A DNA stretch of 64,000 bases. It comes from an uncultured Paracoccaceae bacterium (GTDB taxonomy: Bacteria; Pseudomonadota; Alphaproteobacteria; Rhodobacterales; Rhodobacteraceae). Position 1 is the first letter of the stretch, and every line of letters starts with the position of its first letter. Below are positions 45,746 to 55,299 of the stretch, piece by piece. The stretch spans positions 1-64,000 of the forward strand of contig CAJXSR010000019.1 of the NCBI GenBank assembly GCA_913061275.1. Reading direction: 5' to 3'. The position numbers and the translations under genes were made by a program. Under the pieces are notes generated by a model, which did no database searches, was not told where the DNA came from, and saw nothing but the letters and a program-made list of their open reading frames with translations.

Positions 45746-47650
45746 ATGAACGGTTTTTTACTTCAAGCAACAATATATCTGGCGGTCGCCGTCATTACAG
45801 TTCCGATAGCAAAGCGTTTGGGGCTAGGATCAGTGTTGGGCTATCTTATTGCGGGGGTTCTAATCGGCCCTGTTCTAGGGCTGGTAGGTTCTGAAGCGCA
45901 AGACCTTCAACATTTCGCAGAATTCGGCGTGGTGATGATGTTGTTTTTGGTCGGGCTTTCACTAGAGCCAAAGGCGCTTTGGGATATGCGCACGCGCTTA
46001 ATTGGGCTGGGAGGGCTACAGGTTTCACTAACAACAGGTGCCATTATGGCGGCTTGCATGTTTATCGACCTCGATTGGTCTGTCAGCCTTGCAATAGGTT
46101 TGACATTTTCGCTGTCGTCAACTGCGATCGTTATCCAAACCCTGAATGAAAAGGGGTTGATGTCTACCCAAGGTGGGCGATCCAGTTTTTCAGTGCTTTT
46201 AGGTCAAGATATAGCTGTAATTCCAATGCTCGCATTGATCCCTTTGCTGGAAAAGCCCGAATTATATAGCTACGCCCCATCGGTTGAAAGTCATGACGCC
46301 AGTATCAGCCTTATTCACGGGTTGCCAGGTTGGGGGGTTACACTTGTCACCATCGCCGCTGTTGGCGTGGTTATTTTAGCTGGAACTTACCTGACACGGC
46401 CGTTGTTTCATTACATTGCCGCCAGTCGTTTGCGTGAAATGTTTACCGCTGTTGCTTTGCTTTTGGTCATAGGCATAGCCCTGTTGATGTCCCTTGTTGG
46501 GCTGTCGCCAGCATTAGGTACGTTTCTTGCAGGCGTTGTTTTGGCCAATTCCGAGTTTCGCCATGAATTGGAAGCCAATATCGAACCCTTCAAGGGGTTA
46601 TTGTTAGGTCTGTTTTTTATAACCGTCGGAGCAGGTATAAATTTCAGCATATTGTCCAACAACTTCTTTAGCATCATAGGAATGACGTTTGGTGTTATCT
46701 TAATCAAAGGCTGGGTATTGCTGGCTTTATCCTATGTCTACAAACTAAGGGGCCGTGACAGGTTATTGTTTGCCCTTGGGCTGGCACAGGCGGGGGAATT
46801 TGGCTTTGTTATGCTGGCCGCAATCGTGAAAAACAACGTTATACCGCACTCAATCTCAGAAACCTTATCGCTAGTTATCGCACTCTCTATGCTGCTGACA
46901 CCTGTATTGTTTATTGTATACGAACAACTGGCAAAACGCAAAATCGCACCCGCCATTAAAGTTTCCCCCGATGAAATAGATCAAAGGGGGAAAGTCATCA
47001 TTATTGGCATTGGACGTTTTGGGCAGATCATAAACCGTATGGCATTGGCGGCAGGGATCAAAACCGTTGTGATTGACCACCACGTCGACCAGATTAAGCA
47101 AATGCGTAATTATGGTGTAAAAGGCTTTTTTGGTGACCCTACGCGCCCTGAATTGATGCAGGCCGCTGGTTTGCATGAGGCAGAGGTTCTGGTTGTGGCG
47201 ATCGACGATATTGCAGCATCAGTCAAATTGGTCAAACACGCCCGCAAAGAACGCCCTGACTTGCGCATCATTGCGCGCGCATATGATCGTAATCACGCCT
47301 ATCAACTGTTCCGCGCAGACGCCACAGACATCATCCGCGAAACTTTCGACAGCTCAATCAGGGCCAGTAAGTGCATGTTAGAGCAACTAGGTTGGTCGGG
47401 ATATGACATTGAAAATGCAGTTGATGCATTTGTCACCTCGGACAGAAGTGCGTTACAAGAATTGGCTGAACTATGGGACCCAAATATAAAAACCCAAGAC
47501 AACAAAGCCTATGTTGAACGCGCGCGCGCCATCAATAAGGAATTCAACACAGGTTTTATGGCAAATCTTGCAAAAATTGTCGAACAGGATGTCACAGAAG
47601 ATGATGACACACAAAAGGATGAACAACCGCCCTTTGAGGTGGGCGGGTAA
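45746..47650 (+). CDS. CPA2-family K+/H+ antiporter (KefB/KefC-like)
   Basis: A 634-residue protein: about twelve transmembrane helices forming a Na+/H+-exchanger domain (residues 1-390, with GLGSVLGYLIAGVLIGPVLG and the LGQDIAVIPMLALIP helix carrying the conserved Q-D), then a cytoplasmic TrkA-N/RCK domain (VIIIGIGRFGQIINRMALAAG near 420). The family includes glutathione-gated potassium efflux systems that protect against electrophiles. The nearby old yellow enzyme gene is convergent. No KefF/KefG partner is adjacent. Confidence 0.9.
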   Translation: MNGFLLQATIYLAVAVITVPIAKRLGLGSVLGYLIAGVLIGPVLGLVGSEAQDLQHFAEFGVVMMLFLVGLSLEPKALWDMRTRLIGLGGLQVSLTTGAIMAACMFIDLDWSVSLAIGLTFSLSSTAIVIQTLNEKGLMSTQGGRSSFSVLLGQDIAVIPMLALIPLLEKPELYSYAPSVESHDASISLIHGLPGWGVTLVTIAAVGVVILAGTYLTRPLFHYIAASRLREMFTAVALLLVIGIALLMSLVGLSPALGTFLAGVVLANSEFRHELEANIEPFKGLLLGLFFITVGAGINFSILSNNFFSIIGMTFGVILIKGWVLLALSYVYKLRGRDRLLFALGLAQAGEFGFVMLAAIVKNNVIPHSISETLSLVIALSMLLTPVLFIVYEQLAKRKIAPAIKVSPDEIDQRGKVIIIGIGRFGQIINRMALAAGIKTVVIDHHVDQIKQMRNYGVKGFFGDPTRPELMQAAGLHEAEVLVVAIDDIAASVKLVKHARKERPDLRIIARAYDRNHAYQLFRADATDIIRETFDSSIRASKCMLEQLGWSGYDIENAVDAFVTSDRSALQELAELWDPNIKTQDNKAYVERARAINKEFNTGFMANLAKIVEQDVTEDDDTQKDEQPPFEVGG

Positions 47651-47662
47651 AGCGCCCCTAAC

Positions 47663-48751
47663 TCATTTAATATAAAACCCGTATTGTACAGGTATATGCG
47701 CTTTTACATCCACACCCAGTTCCATTGCCGCATGCATTGCCCAATACGGGTCTTGCATCATCCCGCGCGCCAATAAAACCATATCGGCCTGACCTTCAAC
47801 GATTAACGCCTCGGCTTGTGCGGCTTTGGTAATCGTACCTACAGCCATGGTGTTTATCCCTGCCTCTGCGCGTAATTGACCTGCAAGTTTCAACTGATCC
47901 GCTGTTCGTGACCCGATAGAGGCCCGCGCATCAGGTGTTGCGCCACCACCTGAGCAATCAACAAAATCCACGCCGCGTTCTTTTAACCATTTAGCCATTT
48001 GGATGTTGTCTTCAATCGTCAAGCCACCTTCGGTCCAGTCACAAACCGACAGACGCACACTTAGGGGTAGGTTTTCAGGCCAAACCGCCCTAACCGCATC
48101 CACAGTTTCCAACATCATCCGCGCACGGTTGCGCAAGTCGTCGCCATATTCATCATCACGTGTGTTCACCAAGGGCGTAAAGAAGCTGTGCAATAAATAC
48201 CCGTGTGCACCATGAATTTCCAACAGCTTATAATCTGCGGCCAACGCACGTTTAGCGGCTGCTACAAACAGGTCTTGCATCTCTTTAATATCTGCAACCG
48301 TCATTTGTGCAGGCGTTTTCCACAACCGCGTTCCATCGGGATCAAAAGCGACATTACTTGGCCCGACAATAGGCCAGCCACCTTCACCATCCTTTAGATG
48401 CGCACCACCGTCCCACGGCTTGGCAGCGGATGCCTTACGTCCTGCATGGCCGATTTGCACCCCTGGCACGGCACCTTGGCTCGCGATAAACCGATTAACA
48501 GATGCTGCCGCTTCAAGTTGGGTGTCATTCCACAACCCTGTACACCCTGGTGTTATCCGCCCATCAGCCCGCACGGCTGTTGCTTCGGCGATTACCAAGC
48601 CTGCACCCCCAGATGCACGTGCGCCCAGATGCACCTTATGCCAGTCATTCATCACCCCGTCTGTGGCGGAATACTGGCACATCGGTGAAACACCAATGCG
48701 ATTACGGAACGTTACATCTTTAACGGATAGCGGTGTGAAAAGGGCTGACAT
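47663..48751 (-). CDS. Old yellow enzyme (NADH:flavin oxidoreductase)
   Basis: A 362-residue FMN TIM-barrel enzyme of the YqjM/XenA (thermophilic-like) OYE class. It starts LFTPLSVKDVTFRNRIGVSPMCQYSA with the class-specific cysteine C25, has QIGHAGRKAS and LEIHGAHGYLLHSFFTPLVNTRDDEYG (active-site H-x-x-H-G-Y), and the C-terminal ADMVLLARGMMQDPYW. It reduces activated C=C bonds or nitro compounds with NAD(P)H. It is convergent with the KefC-like gene. Confidence 0.93.
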   Translation of the reverse strand: MSALFTPLSVKDVTFRNRIGVSPMCQYSATDGVMNDWHKVHLGARASGGAGLVIAEATAVRADGRITPGCTGLWNDTQLEAAASVNRFIASQGAVPGVQIGHAGRKASAAKPWDGGAHLKDGEGGWPIVGPSNVAFDPDGTRLWKTPAQMTVADIKEMQDLFVAAAKRALAADYKLLEIHGAHGYLLHSFFTPLVNTRDDEYGDDLRNRARMMLETVDAVRAVWPENLPLSVRLSVCDWTEGGLTIEDNIQMAKWLKERGVDFVDCSGGGATPDARASIGSRTADQLKLAGQLRAEAGINTMAVGTITKAAQAEALIVEGQADMVLLARGMMQDPYWAMHAAMELGVDVKAHIPVQYGFYIK

Positions 48752-48830
48752 GTGCGGTATATTCCTGTGAATGAGTTACCAAACACTACGAATGCTTTTG
48801 GATGCAGGCAATAGAAAAACCGCCCCTTTT

Positions 48831-50843
48831 CTAACCAACTGCAATACGGGGGCGCCCCGATGCGATTGCCGTAATATCCGCTTCCACAAATACAGTTCGA
48901 TTTTCAACATTTGCCGTCCGAATATCCCGCTTTATGCGCATTGTGATACCTACGGCACCTGCATCTTTTGCGCCATTCATTGCTTGTGCATTTAAATGCG
49001 CTTCCAATGCGCCAACAGCTTCTTCCTGATTTATATAATCCACTGGCCCTGTTTCAAAATGCACTCTGAAACTTCCCTCTGCAGGGGATGTTATTTGCCC
49101 AGAACAACGCATGGATATTTGGCCAACAACGGCCCCTATCGCATTGGCCACACCTGCATATTCGGGCACGATGGTTTTTGTGGATAGCCTTTTTCCAACC
49201 GCACCGTAATAGTTATGCGCAGAAGCCCCTAACCCTATAAGGGGTAGGTTTAACCCCGCATCAATCGCAACTAAACCGCGATGGTGCGCCATGCCCTGTT
49301 TGACCAAAACATGCCGCGCCAATTCTTTTGGAGATATTCCAAAATCATACCCATCCTCGGAAAAAGCGGTTTCCAACAATGCTTCAACAGATTGTTCTGT
49401 TAGCTGATCCACAATCAATTTTGCTAAGCCTTCTGCCGTAGCAGACAACCGATTGCCATTGCCCGTTCTTTGGCGTGAAAACAACCGTAAAGCTTTTTCA
49501 GCCGCATCTTTATCCCACGCATCTAGATTGCCCAAGACATGTGATGCATCCGATGCTGTTAACCCGCAAACCATCACCAAACCACGCTTTACAAGCGTAG
49601 TAAGCGTTCCATGATCCATGCGGTTTTGCAAAACAGCCGCCATTGGGTGTGCTTGGTCACCAATTCTGGCTAAAACCGTTGTTTCCCGTTCAGACAGGCC
49701 ATCATAAGATAAATCAGTTCGGTGGATTGCCACCACAAAACGGCCGTCAAATTCACCGATTATTTCATTGGCTAATTGCGCGTCTAACGCACCATGAACC
49801 GCATCGGGCCAATTCATTGCAAGCAAAGACACAGGCATAACACGGCGCGGCCCAAGCGTTAGGGCTGCTTGCAATCCGCCCTTAGACATGTGAACTTCAC
49901 TGTCCCCACCTAGGCCCGTTGTGCGCATAGCAACAGCTTCCACCATCGTGCGAAACGCGCCTACACGCGCCCCTTGCGGGTCAATAATAGGACGGCCATT
50001 GCGTAAAACCGCGACATCGGTGGTTGTACCGCCAATATCCGAGACAATCGCATCTTTTTCATTCGTAAGCCAACGCGCCCCGACGATAGATGCCGCAGGG
50101 CCAGATAAGATGGTTTCAATCGGTGAGATGCGCGCCTGATTTGCAGAGATCAAAGCACCGTCCCCGCGCACAACCATAAAAGGTGCCTCAATTTTATTTG
50201 CTGCCAACAAACCTTCAACCGCCCCGATAAGATGATCGATCATTCCGATCAACCGCGCGTTCAAAAGTGCCGTCATCGCCCGTTTTGGCCCGTTCAATTT
50301 AGCGCTCAAATCATGGGAACAAGATACCGGTTTACCCGTCACTTCGCGGATAATATCGCGTACGCGCAACTCATGCGCAGGGTTGCGCGTGGCAAATTGA
50401 CTGGCTACGGCAAACCCAGAAACGCGGCTTCCGTATTGCTGTAATTCTTCGCGCAAACTGGCCACGTCCAAAGGGGTAACTTCGCCGCCGGTATGATTAT
50501 GACCCCCGCCTAGAAATATTACAGGGTCGCCACTTAGGGCTTCTTCAAGACCTTGTCGCGACAAATCGCGTTTGGAAAAACCAATGAAAATCAAACAAAC
50601 ACGCCCGCCTTGGCCTTCTACAAGTGCATTTGTGGCAAGTGTGGTAGACAATGATACCATGGCAATTTCAGATGCATCTGCACCCCGCTCAGTCATCACT
50701 GCATCTATTGCAGCACCCACACCGAGTGCAAGGTCATGCTTTGTTGTCAATGCTTTAGCACTTGCAACAACGCGTTCTTCATCTTCAATCAGAACTGCGT
50801 CGGTATAAGTGCCGCCTGTGTCTACACCCAATAAAAGAGCCAT
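48831..50843 (-). CDS. Hydantoinase/oxoprolinase A-type (HyuA) ATPase
   Basis: A 670-residue protein of the HyuA / 5-oxoprolinase family with ASKHA nucleotide-binding motifs: LLGVDTGGTYTDAVLIED at residues 4-21, then VSDIGGTTTDVAVLRNGRP near residue 270 and the central SGPAASIVGA. Members cleave amide bonds of cyclic imides such as N-methylhydantoin or 5-oxoproline with ATP. The HyuB partner subunit is not adjacent, so this may be one of the stand-alone members. Substrate cannot be assigned. Confidence 0.87.
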   Translation of the reverse strand: MALLLGVDTGGTYTDAVLIEDEERVVASAKALTTKHDLALGVGAAIDAVMTERGADASEIAMVSLSTTLATNALVEGQGGRVCLIFIGFSKRDLSRQGLEEALSGDPVIFLGGGHNHTGGEVTPLDVASLREELQQYGSRVSGFAVASQFATRNPAHELRVRDIIREVTGKPVSCSHDLSAKLNGPKRAMTALLNARLIGMIDHLIGAVEGLLAANKIEAPFMVVRGDGALISANQARISPIETILSGPAASIVGARWLTNEKDAIVSDIGGTTTDVAVLRNGRPIIDPQGARVGAFRTMVEAVAMRTTGLGGDSEVHMSKGGLQAALTLGPRRVMPVSLLAMNWPDAVHGALDAQLANEIIGEFDGRFVVAIHRTDLSYDGLSERETTVLARIGDQAHPMAAVLQNRMDHGTLTTLVKRGLVMVCGLTASDASHVLGNLDAWDKDAAEKALRLFSRQRTGNGNRLSATAEGLAKLIVDQLTEQSVEALLETAFSEDGYDFGISPKELARHVLVKQGMAHHRGLVAIDAGLNLPLIGLGASAHNYYGAVGKRLSTKTIVPEYAGVANAIGAVVGQISMRCSGQITSPAEGSFRVHFETGPVDYINQEEAVGALEAHLNAQAMNGAKDAGAVGITMRIKRDIRTANVENRTVFVEADITAIASGRPRIAVG

Positions 50844-50943
50844 GCCTTACCCCAATTTCATTGGGTTTGGCGTAACAAGGAAAGTTGCATATGTCACGGC
50901 AGAAAACGACAAAATGAACTTTCGCTAACGCTAAGGGAAAGAC

Positions 50944-53238
50944 CTAATCAAACAAGCCTTTCAATGCGCCCCCAAGCTCTTCTTTCAGTTTTTTCTTTGC
51001 CGCATCTTCTAAATCTACATCTTGGGCGTTTTCATCTTCTGGAATATCCAATTCTTTGCGCAACTTCGCTTCAGCATTTGCTTTGGCATCGTCTTCTTTT
51101 GCTTTCAGTGCCGCTTTATTATCTTCCAGTTTTCCATTTGATAACAGATCTATCAAACCGCCCAAATCGGGACGGAATTTTAAGTTATTCCAAGGGCCCG
51201 TAATATCCACGGGAACTGAAAAATTTGCATCCTTTGCTAGGCTGGTTGGTGTGACTGTATAGGACATATTCTGTTCACCCACATCAATCTGCCCTTTGCC
51301 TTCTGCCTTAAACAACGGACTGATAAGGGACATATCGACATTTTGCAAAATACCGTCTTTCATATTAAATGTCCCTGTAAGACTGGTAAATTCAGTGGCA
51401 CCTTCAAACCCGCCAAAAGCTTTTTGCAGGTTGCGCATCATCGCAGCTAGATCAATACCCTTGAAACTACCCTTATCTATCTGAATTGTGCCGTCACCAG
51501 ATAGGCTGTGCATAATCTGGTACAAACTGCCGCCCGCACCAGACAGGTTTAGTGTAGTGTTGCCAGCCCCCGTTAAGCGGTGCAAATCCAACAACCGACC
51601 CAAAAGCGGCTCTAACTGTACACCGTTGGCTTTGATATCTGATTTGAATGAAACCACATCACCCGCCCTAAAGCTAACTTTGCCACTTAACGCCCCTTGA
51701 TAGGCCCGCACATCACGTAATGTCAGATACAGCGAGCCGTCACGCAAACGCGCATTTACATCTGTTTTATCCAGCTTGCTAACACCTAACTCTATTGAAT
51801 TGGCTTTTAGATTTACGTCTGCATTAATCGCGTCCAGCCCAGAAATCCGAATGGGTTCTTTACTCCATCCGCTGTTACTGTTGCCAGAATTTTCTGAACC
51901 GCCACCAGTTTCATCCGATGCAAATGCTGACAAATCCAAGTCACCTGCGGTTAGGTTTGCCGCAATAAATGGCCTGCGATCAAACGCAAGTTCCACATCC
52001 CCCCTAAAGCTATTTTGATCGAGTGAGAATGTTGCTTTTGAAAGTGTGTTTTTACCGTTTCGAACCCGCACAACGCCTTTTACAGATGCAGTTTTGCCCG
52101 TGCCTTTTGGAAAGCCTATTTCTTGGTCAACAGCCTTTAACATTTTAGGCAAATCGCTTGCAGCAAAGCTGATTGTCCCATCGGCATTTTGTGTTTTTCC
52201 GTTCACAAGCCCTGCCCATGAAAACGTAAATGCATCGCGCCCTGTTATATCTATGGCCAGTTCTACGCGCAGTGTTTCTGCCCAGTTTTCTGGGCCGGTT
52301 ATTTCTGTATCTATCTCGATCGGCAGCCCGTTCAAAGTGACAGCGCCTTTGCCAACCACACTTAACCCTGCATCCGACGCCATCAGTGTTCCTGTTGACG
52401 TAATTGTCTTTGCACCCAATACCGCATCTGGAAGGCTTGCACCTGTTAGCGCGCTTAATGCCTTTAAATCAGGCATCTTAATATCGTATTGGCCGTTGAT
52501 TAGCGGCGCTGCATTTGGTGCAACCTTCACCTGTCCGTCCAAGCTGGCAACCAAACTGCCAATGCTAAGGGAACCCGCCAGATTTGACACATCACCCCCC
52601 AACAATTTTTGCAAATCCGCAATCGAAAGATCAACTTTGGCTTTATTTCCGTTCCAAACAGCAGTGCCGTTCAGCGCCGTTGCGGCCGATTTTGGCAGGC
52701 TGAAATCAACATCAATTTCGCTGATTTTTATATCCTGCCCGCTTGTTGCATCTTTGTAGGTTACAAGCCCGTCTTGGATAGATCCTTTGTTTAAAGTAAA
52801 CCCACCCGCACCCGATGTGTTATCAGCGCCTTGCGCGTCCGACGCATCAGTGCCGCCAGATAACTCCCAATTCGCGACCCCGTCTTTATTACGTTCCAGA
52901 TGAATTACAGGTGCACTCAGCACCAGTTTTTGCACCTCTAGCCCGCCGCCCAGCAAGGCCACTAATCCAACCCCAACCGAGGCCCCCTCGGCAGACACCA
53001 TGTATTTTTCAGCGGCCCAATCCGCATTAGAAATCGTAAGCGGGCCCGTTTTAACACCCAATACTGGGTAAATAGTCGGCGAAAACCGCCCTGAAAGCGT
53101 TAACTTTCGCCCAGTGGCTTTTTCTAACTGTGCTGATGCCAGATCGCCGATTTTGTCCGCAGGCAGTAAGAATACCAACCCAACTAGACCCACTACCAAA
53201 ACAATTAATACTGCTATTATCCGCACTATCCAACGCAT
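50944..53238 (-). CDS. AsmA-family envelope protein
   Basis: A 764-residue protein with one N-terminal transmembrane helix (IVRIIAVLIVLVVGLVGLVFLL) and the AsmA start (LEKATGRKLTLSGRFSPTIYPVLGVKTG). A long beta-rich periplasmic region and the C-terminal AsmA domain (GDGTIQIDKGSFKGIDLAAMM near residue 590) follow. The tail is a charged alanine/lysine-rich helix (KLEDNKAALKAKEDDAKANA). AsmA-like proteins bridge the periplasm and are implicated in lipid transport to the outer membrane. It is divergent from the enoyl-CoA hydratase gene. Confidence 0.9.
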   Translation of the reverse strand: MRWIVRIIAVLIVLVVGLVGLVFLLPADKIGDLASAQLEKATGRKLTLSGRFSPTIYPVLGVKTGPLTISNADWAAEKYMVSAEGASVGVGLVALLGGGLEVQKLVLSAPVIHLERNKDGVANWELSGGTDASDAQGADNTSGAGGFTLNKGSIQDGLVTYKDATSGQDIKISEIDVDFSLPKSAATALNGTAVWNGNKAKVDLSIADLQKLLGGDVSNLAGSLSIGSLVASLDGQVKVAPNAAPLINGQYDIKMPDLKALSALTGASLPDAVLGAKTITSTGTLMASDAGLSVVGKGAVTLNGLPIEIDTEITGPENWAETLRVELAIDITGRDAFTFSWAGLVNGKTQNADGTISFAASDLPKMLKAVDQEIGFPKGTGKTASVKGVVRVRNGKNTLSKATFSLDQNSFRGDVELAFDRRPFIAANLTAGDLDLSAFASDETGGGSENSGNSNSGWSKEPIRISGLDAINADVNLKANSIELGVSKLDKTDVNARLRDGSLYLTLRDVRAYQGALSGKVSFRAGDVVSFKSDIKANGVQLEPLLGRLLDLHRLTGAGNTTLNLSGAGGSLYQIMHSLSGDGTIQIDKGSFKGIDLAAMMRNLQKAFGGFEGATEFTSLTGTFNMKDGILQNVDMSLISPLFKAEGKGQIDVGEQNMSYTVTPTSLAKDANFSVPVDITGPWNNLKFRPDLGGLIDLLSNGKLEDNKAALKAKEDDAKANAEAKLRKELDIPEDENAQDVDLEDAAKKKLKEELGGALKGLFD

Positions 53239-53350
53239 TGCCTGTCTCCAATTCTTTTCATTACAGTATCATGTAGGTATGCTATGCGCTATTCACAATC
53301 AGGATAAGTCAGAAAATCAAATACTATCATCCGACACTCAAAGGGCAGTT

Positions 53351-54145
53351 ATGACACAAACTCTATCTATCGAAATCGCAGACAATATCGCCACCGTCAC
53401 CCTGAACCGCCCTGATAAGAAAAATGCTATGTCTTTCGAGATGATGGCAGAGCTTGTTGAAACAGGTAAAACCCTGCGAGAAACCAAAGGTTTGCGCGCG
53501 GTTATTCTGACAGGCAGCAACCATTGTTTTTGTTCAGGCATCGACCTGACCGACCTGATGTCTGCCGTACCAAAAATGGATGCGTTGCGCACAGAAATCC
53601 TGAACCCACCTGCGGGGGACGCATCGAACAAATTCCAAGCCCCGATTACCATCTGGTCAACACTTGATGTCCCCGTGATTGCAGCCCTTGAAGGTGTTGT
53701 ATTTGGCGCAGGGGCACAACTGGCATTGGGTGCCGATTTTCGCATCGCGTCGCCCGATGTTAAGTTTTCGATTATGGAGGCAAAATGGGGCCTGATCCCA
53801 GACATGGGCCTATCACAATCCTTGCCAAAACTGATGTCTGCCGACCAAGCGATGGAGCTTATCATGACCGCACGCGTCTTAGACGCACCCGAAGCGCAAT
53901 CATTGGGTCTTATCACCCGCCTTTCAGATGATCCTATGGCCGCCGCCATAGAACTTGCCGAGACCCTTAAAACCAAATCCCCCGACGCCATCAAAGCGGC
54001 CAAAAAACTGGTGAACGGCATATGGGGCTGTGGTGAAGCTGGCCTAAAACTAGAGGCCCAACTGCAATGTGAAATCATCGGTGGTGCCAATCAAATGGAA
54101 ATGGTCATGGCAACAATGGCTAAGCGGGCACCGAAGTTTAGTTAA
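53351..54145 (+). CDS. Enoyl-CoA hydratase/isomerase (crotonase family)
   Basis: A 264-residue crotonase-fold protein: ITVTLNRPDKKNAMSF-type start (NIATVTLNRPDKKNAM), oxyanion-hole region GSNHCFCSGIDLTDLM, and FGAGAQLALGADFRIASPDVKFSIMEAKWGLIPDMG. At the usual catalytic positions the second glutamate site reads G-L-I-P-D, as in isomerase-type members. ATG 53351 was chosen because AAAGGGC lies upstream; the longer frame overlaps the AsmA gene. It converges with the HxlR gene with an 8-bp overlap. Confidence 0.88.
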   Translation: MTQTLSIEIADNIATVTLNRPDKKNAMSFEMMAELVETGKTLRETKGLRAVILTGSNHCFCSGIDLTDLMSAVPKMDALRTEILNPPAGDASNKFQAPITIWSTLDVPVIAALEGVVFGAGAQLALGADFRIASPDVKFSIMEAKWGLIPDMGLSQSLPKLMSADQAMELIMTARVLDAPEAQSLGLITRLSDDPMAAAIELAETLKTKSPDAIKAAKKLVNGIWGCGEAGLKLEAQLQCEIIGGANQMEMVMATMAKRAPKFS

Positions 54146-54839
54146 CTATCTGCTTATTTTCACACGCAAACGGACTTAACCCCAGCCAGTTTTGCATGTT
54201 TGCAGCAATATCGACATCGCCGTGAATAAACAACTGGCCGCCCTCTATGGCACGTGCAACAGTCTCCAACCCCATCCAGATGGCAGTAATCGTTCGCAGG
54301 TCAACTTTGATATAAAGATCGACATCAAACCCAGGATCAACTGAACATAGATCCACGCCATCTTTAGGGTCACTAATAATCCAATAATTCTTTTGCGGTA
54401 GCTTATCTTCCCCGATCATGAACTGAATGGTCAACTTGCGATTAGGTAATTCCGCGGCCTGTAAATTACGCCGCATATCCCACATTAACAGGTTGGGGTC
54501 AGTGTTTTTCAAACTTGGGGTTGTTTCGACCCAGCGCTGCCCCCAAACCCCGACGGCCATAATAACAGGCTTTAGCTCTTCACCTGCTTTAGTCAGGCAA
54601 TAGTCATAAATCTGAGGGCGTTTTTGCACCAAACACCGCGCAACTACACCTTGTTCTTCCAGCTCTTTCAGCCGTTTCGACAATAATGCAGGCGACATCC
54701 TTGGAACACCGCGCCGCAGATCATTAAACCGTGTTGACCCTGCGCAAAGTTCGCGCAACAAAACAATCGTCCAGCGACTGCCCAAAATTTCGGCTGCCAT
54801 CGCAACAGGACAAAATTGATGATAGGTTGAAGTTGTCAT
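54138..54839 (-). CDS. HxlR-type regulator with C-terminal SCP2-like domain
   Basis: A 233-residue protein. Residues 7-100 form an HxlR winged helix (CPVAMAAEILGSRWTIVLLREL, then RMSPALLSKRLKELEEQGVV, and YDYCLTKAGEELKPVI). The C-terminal half (from about 130) resembles an SCP2-like sterol/lipid-binding fold (DVDLYIKVDLRTITAIWMG, GGQLFIHGDVDIAANMQNWLG). It could sense a hydrophobic ligand. Start 54839 was fixed by AGGAGGG 6 bp upstream; the longer frame to 54860 would contain that site. It is divergent from a DUF4242 gene, with AGTACAG half-sites between. Confidence 0.85.
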   Translation of the reverse strand: MTTSTYHQFCPVAMAAEILGSRWTIVLLRELCAGSTRFNDLRRGVPRMSPALLSKRLKELEEQGVVARCLVQKRPQIYDYCLTKAGEELKPVIMAVGVWGQRWVETTPSLKNTDPNLLMWDMRRNLQAAELPNRKLTIQFMIGEDKLPQKNYWIISDPKDGVDLCSVDPGFDVDLYIKVDLRTITAIWMGLETVARAIEGGQLFIHGDVDIAANMQNWLGLSPFACENKQIVN

Positions 54840-54888
54840 TAGAACCCTCCTCTTACCCAATAGTATGCTGGCTTGCTAGCTGATTGCC

Positions 54889-54917
54889 AGTACAGAAACT
54901 GTACTGGGTTAGTACAG
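54889..54917. promoter_or_regulatory. HxlR-type operator between divergent genes
   Basis: AGTACAG-AAA-CTGTACT (54889-54905) is a perfect 7-bp inverted repeat, and a third half-site AGTACAG follows at 54911-54917. It lies midway between the HxlR gene and the DUF4242 gene. HxlR proteins bind inverted repeats of this kind, so it is a good candidate for the local regulator. Confidence 0.6.
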
Positions 54918-54985
54918 TTCCAGAACCAGACAGACAGATTTATCGTTGTTACGCATATTAAATCGATCCAAGAAAGGACAAAACA

Positions 54986-55258
54986 ATGGACAGATTTGTT
55001 ATAGAACGTGACATCCCCGGCATCGGCGCAATGAGTTCGGATGAACTTTGTGGTGCGTCCAATACATCGAACGCCGCCCTTGCAAAGCTAGCCCCGGAAG
55101 TACAGTGGGAACATTCCTATGTCGCTGACAACAAAACCTTTTGCATCTATCTTGCAAAGGATGAAACAGCGATAAATAAACATGCTGAATTATCAGGTTT
55201 TCCAGCCAATAAAATCACCCGTATTGCAGGCATGATTGACCCAACCACAGGTAAGTAA
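54986..55258 (+). CDS. DUF4242 small protein
   Basis: A 90-residue ferredoxin-like-fold protein matching DUF4242: a start [14 protein letters not shown], a central [25 protein letters not shown] and a C-terminal [16 protein letters not shown] family member from Streptomyces binds nickel, but no metal site can be assigned here. AAAGGAC precedes the ATG. It is divergent from the HxlR-SCP2 gene, which probably controls it. Confidence 0.85.
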   Translation: MDRFVIERDIPGIGAMSSDELCGASNTSNAALAKLAPEVQWEHSYVADNKTFCIYLAKDETAINKHAELSGFPANKITRIAGMIDPTTGK

Positions 55259-55299
55259 CTGTCGTTTGCATACCCCGTCCAATTCGTTATATGCGGGGT

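Noticed and set aside
52046-52759. 237-codon plus-strand frame opposite the AsmA gene
   Set aside because: It is antisense to a well-supported gene, has no ribosome site and its product looks like low-complexity serine/proline/alanine shadow coding.
53338-54090. 250-codon minus-strand frame opposite the enoyl-CoA hydratase
   Set aside because: It lies wholly opposite a gene with clear family motifs; the product has no recognised domain.
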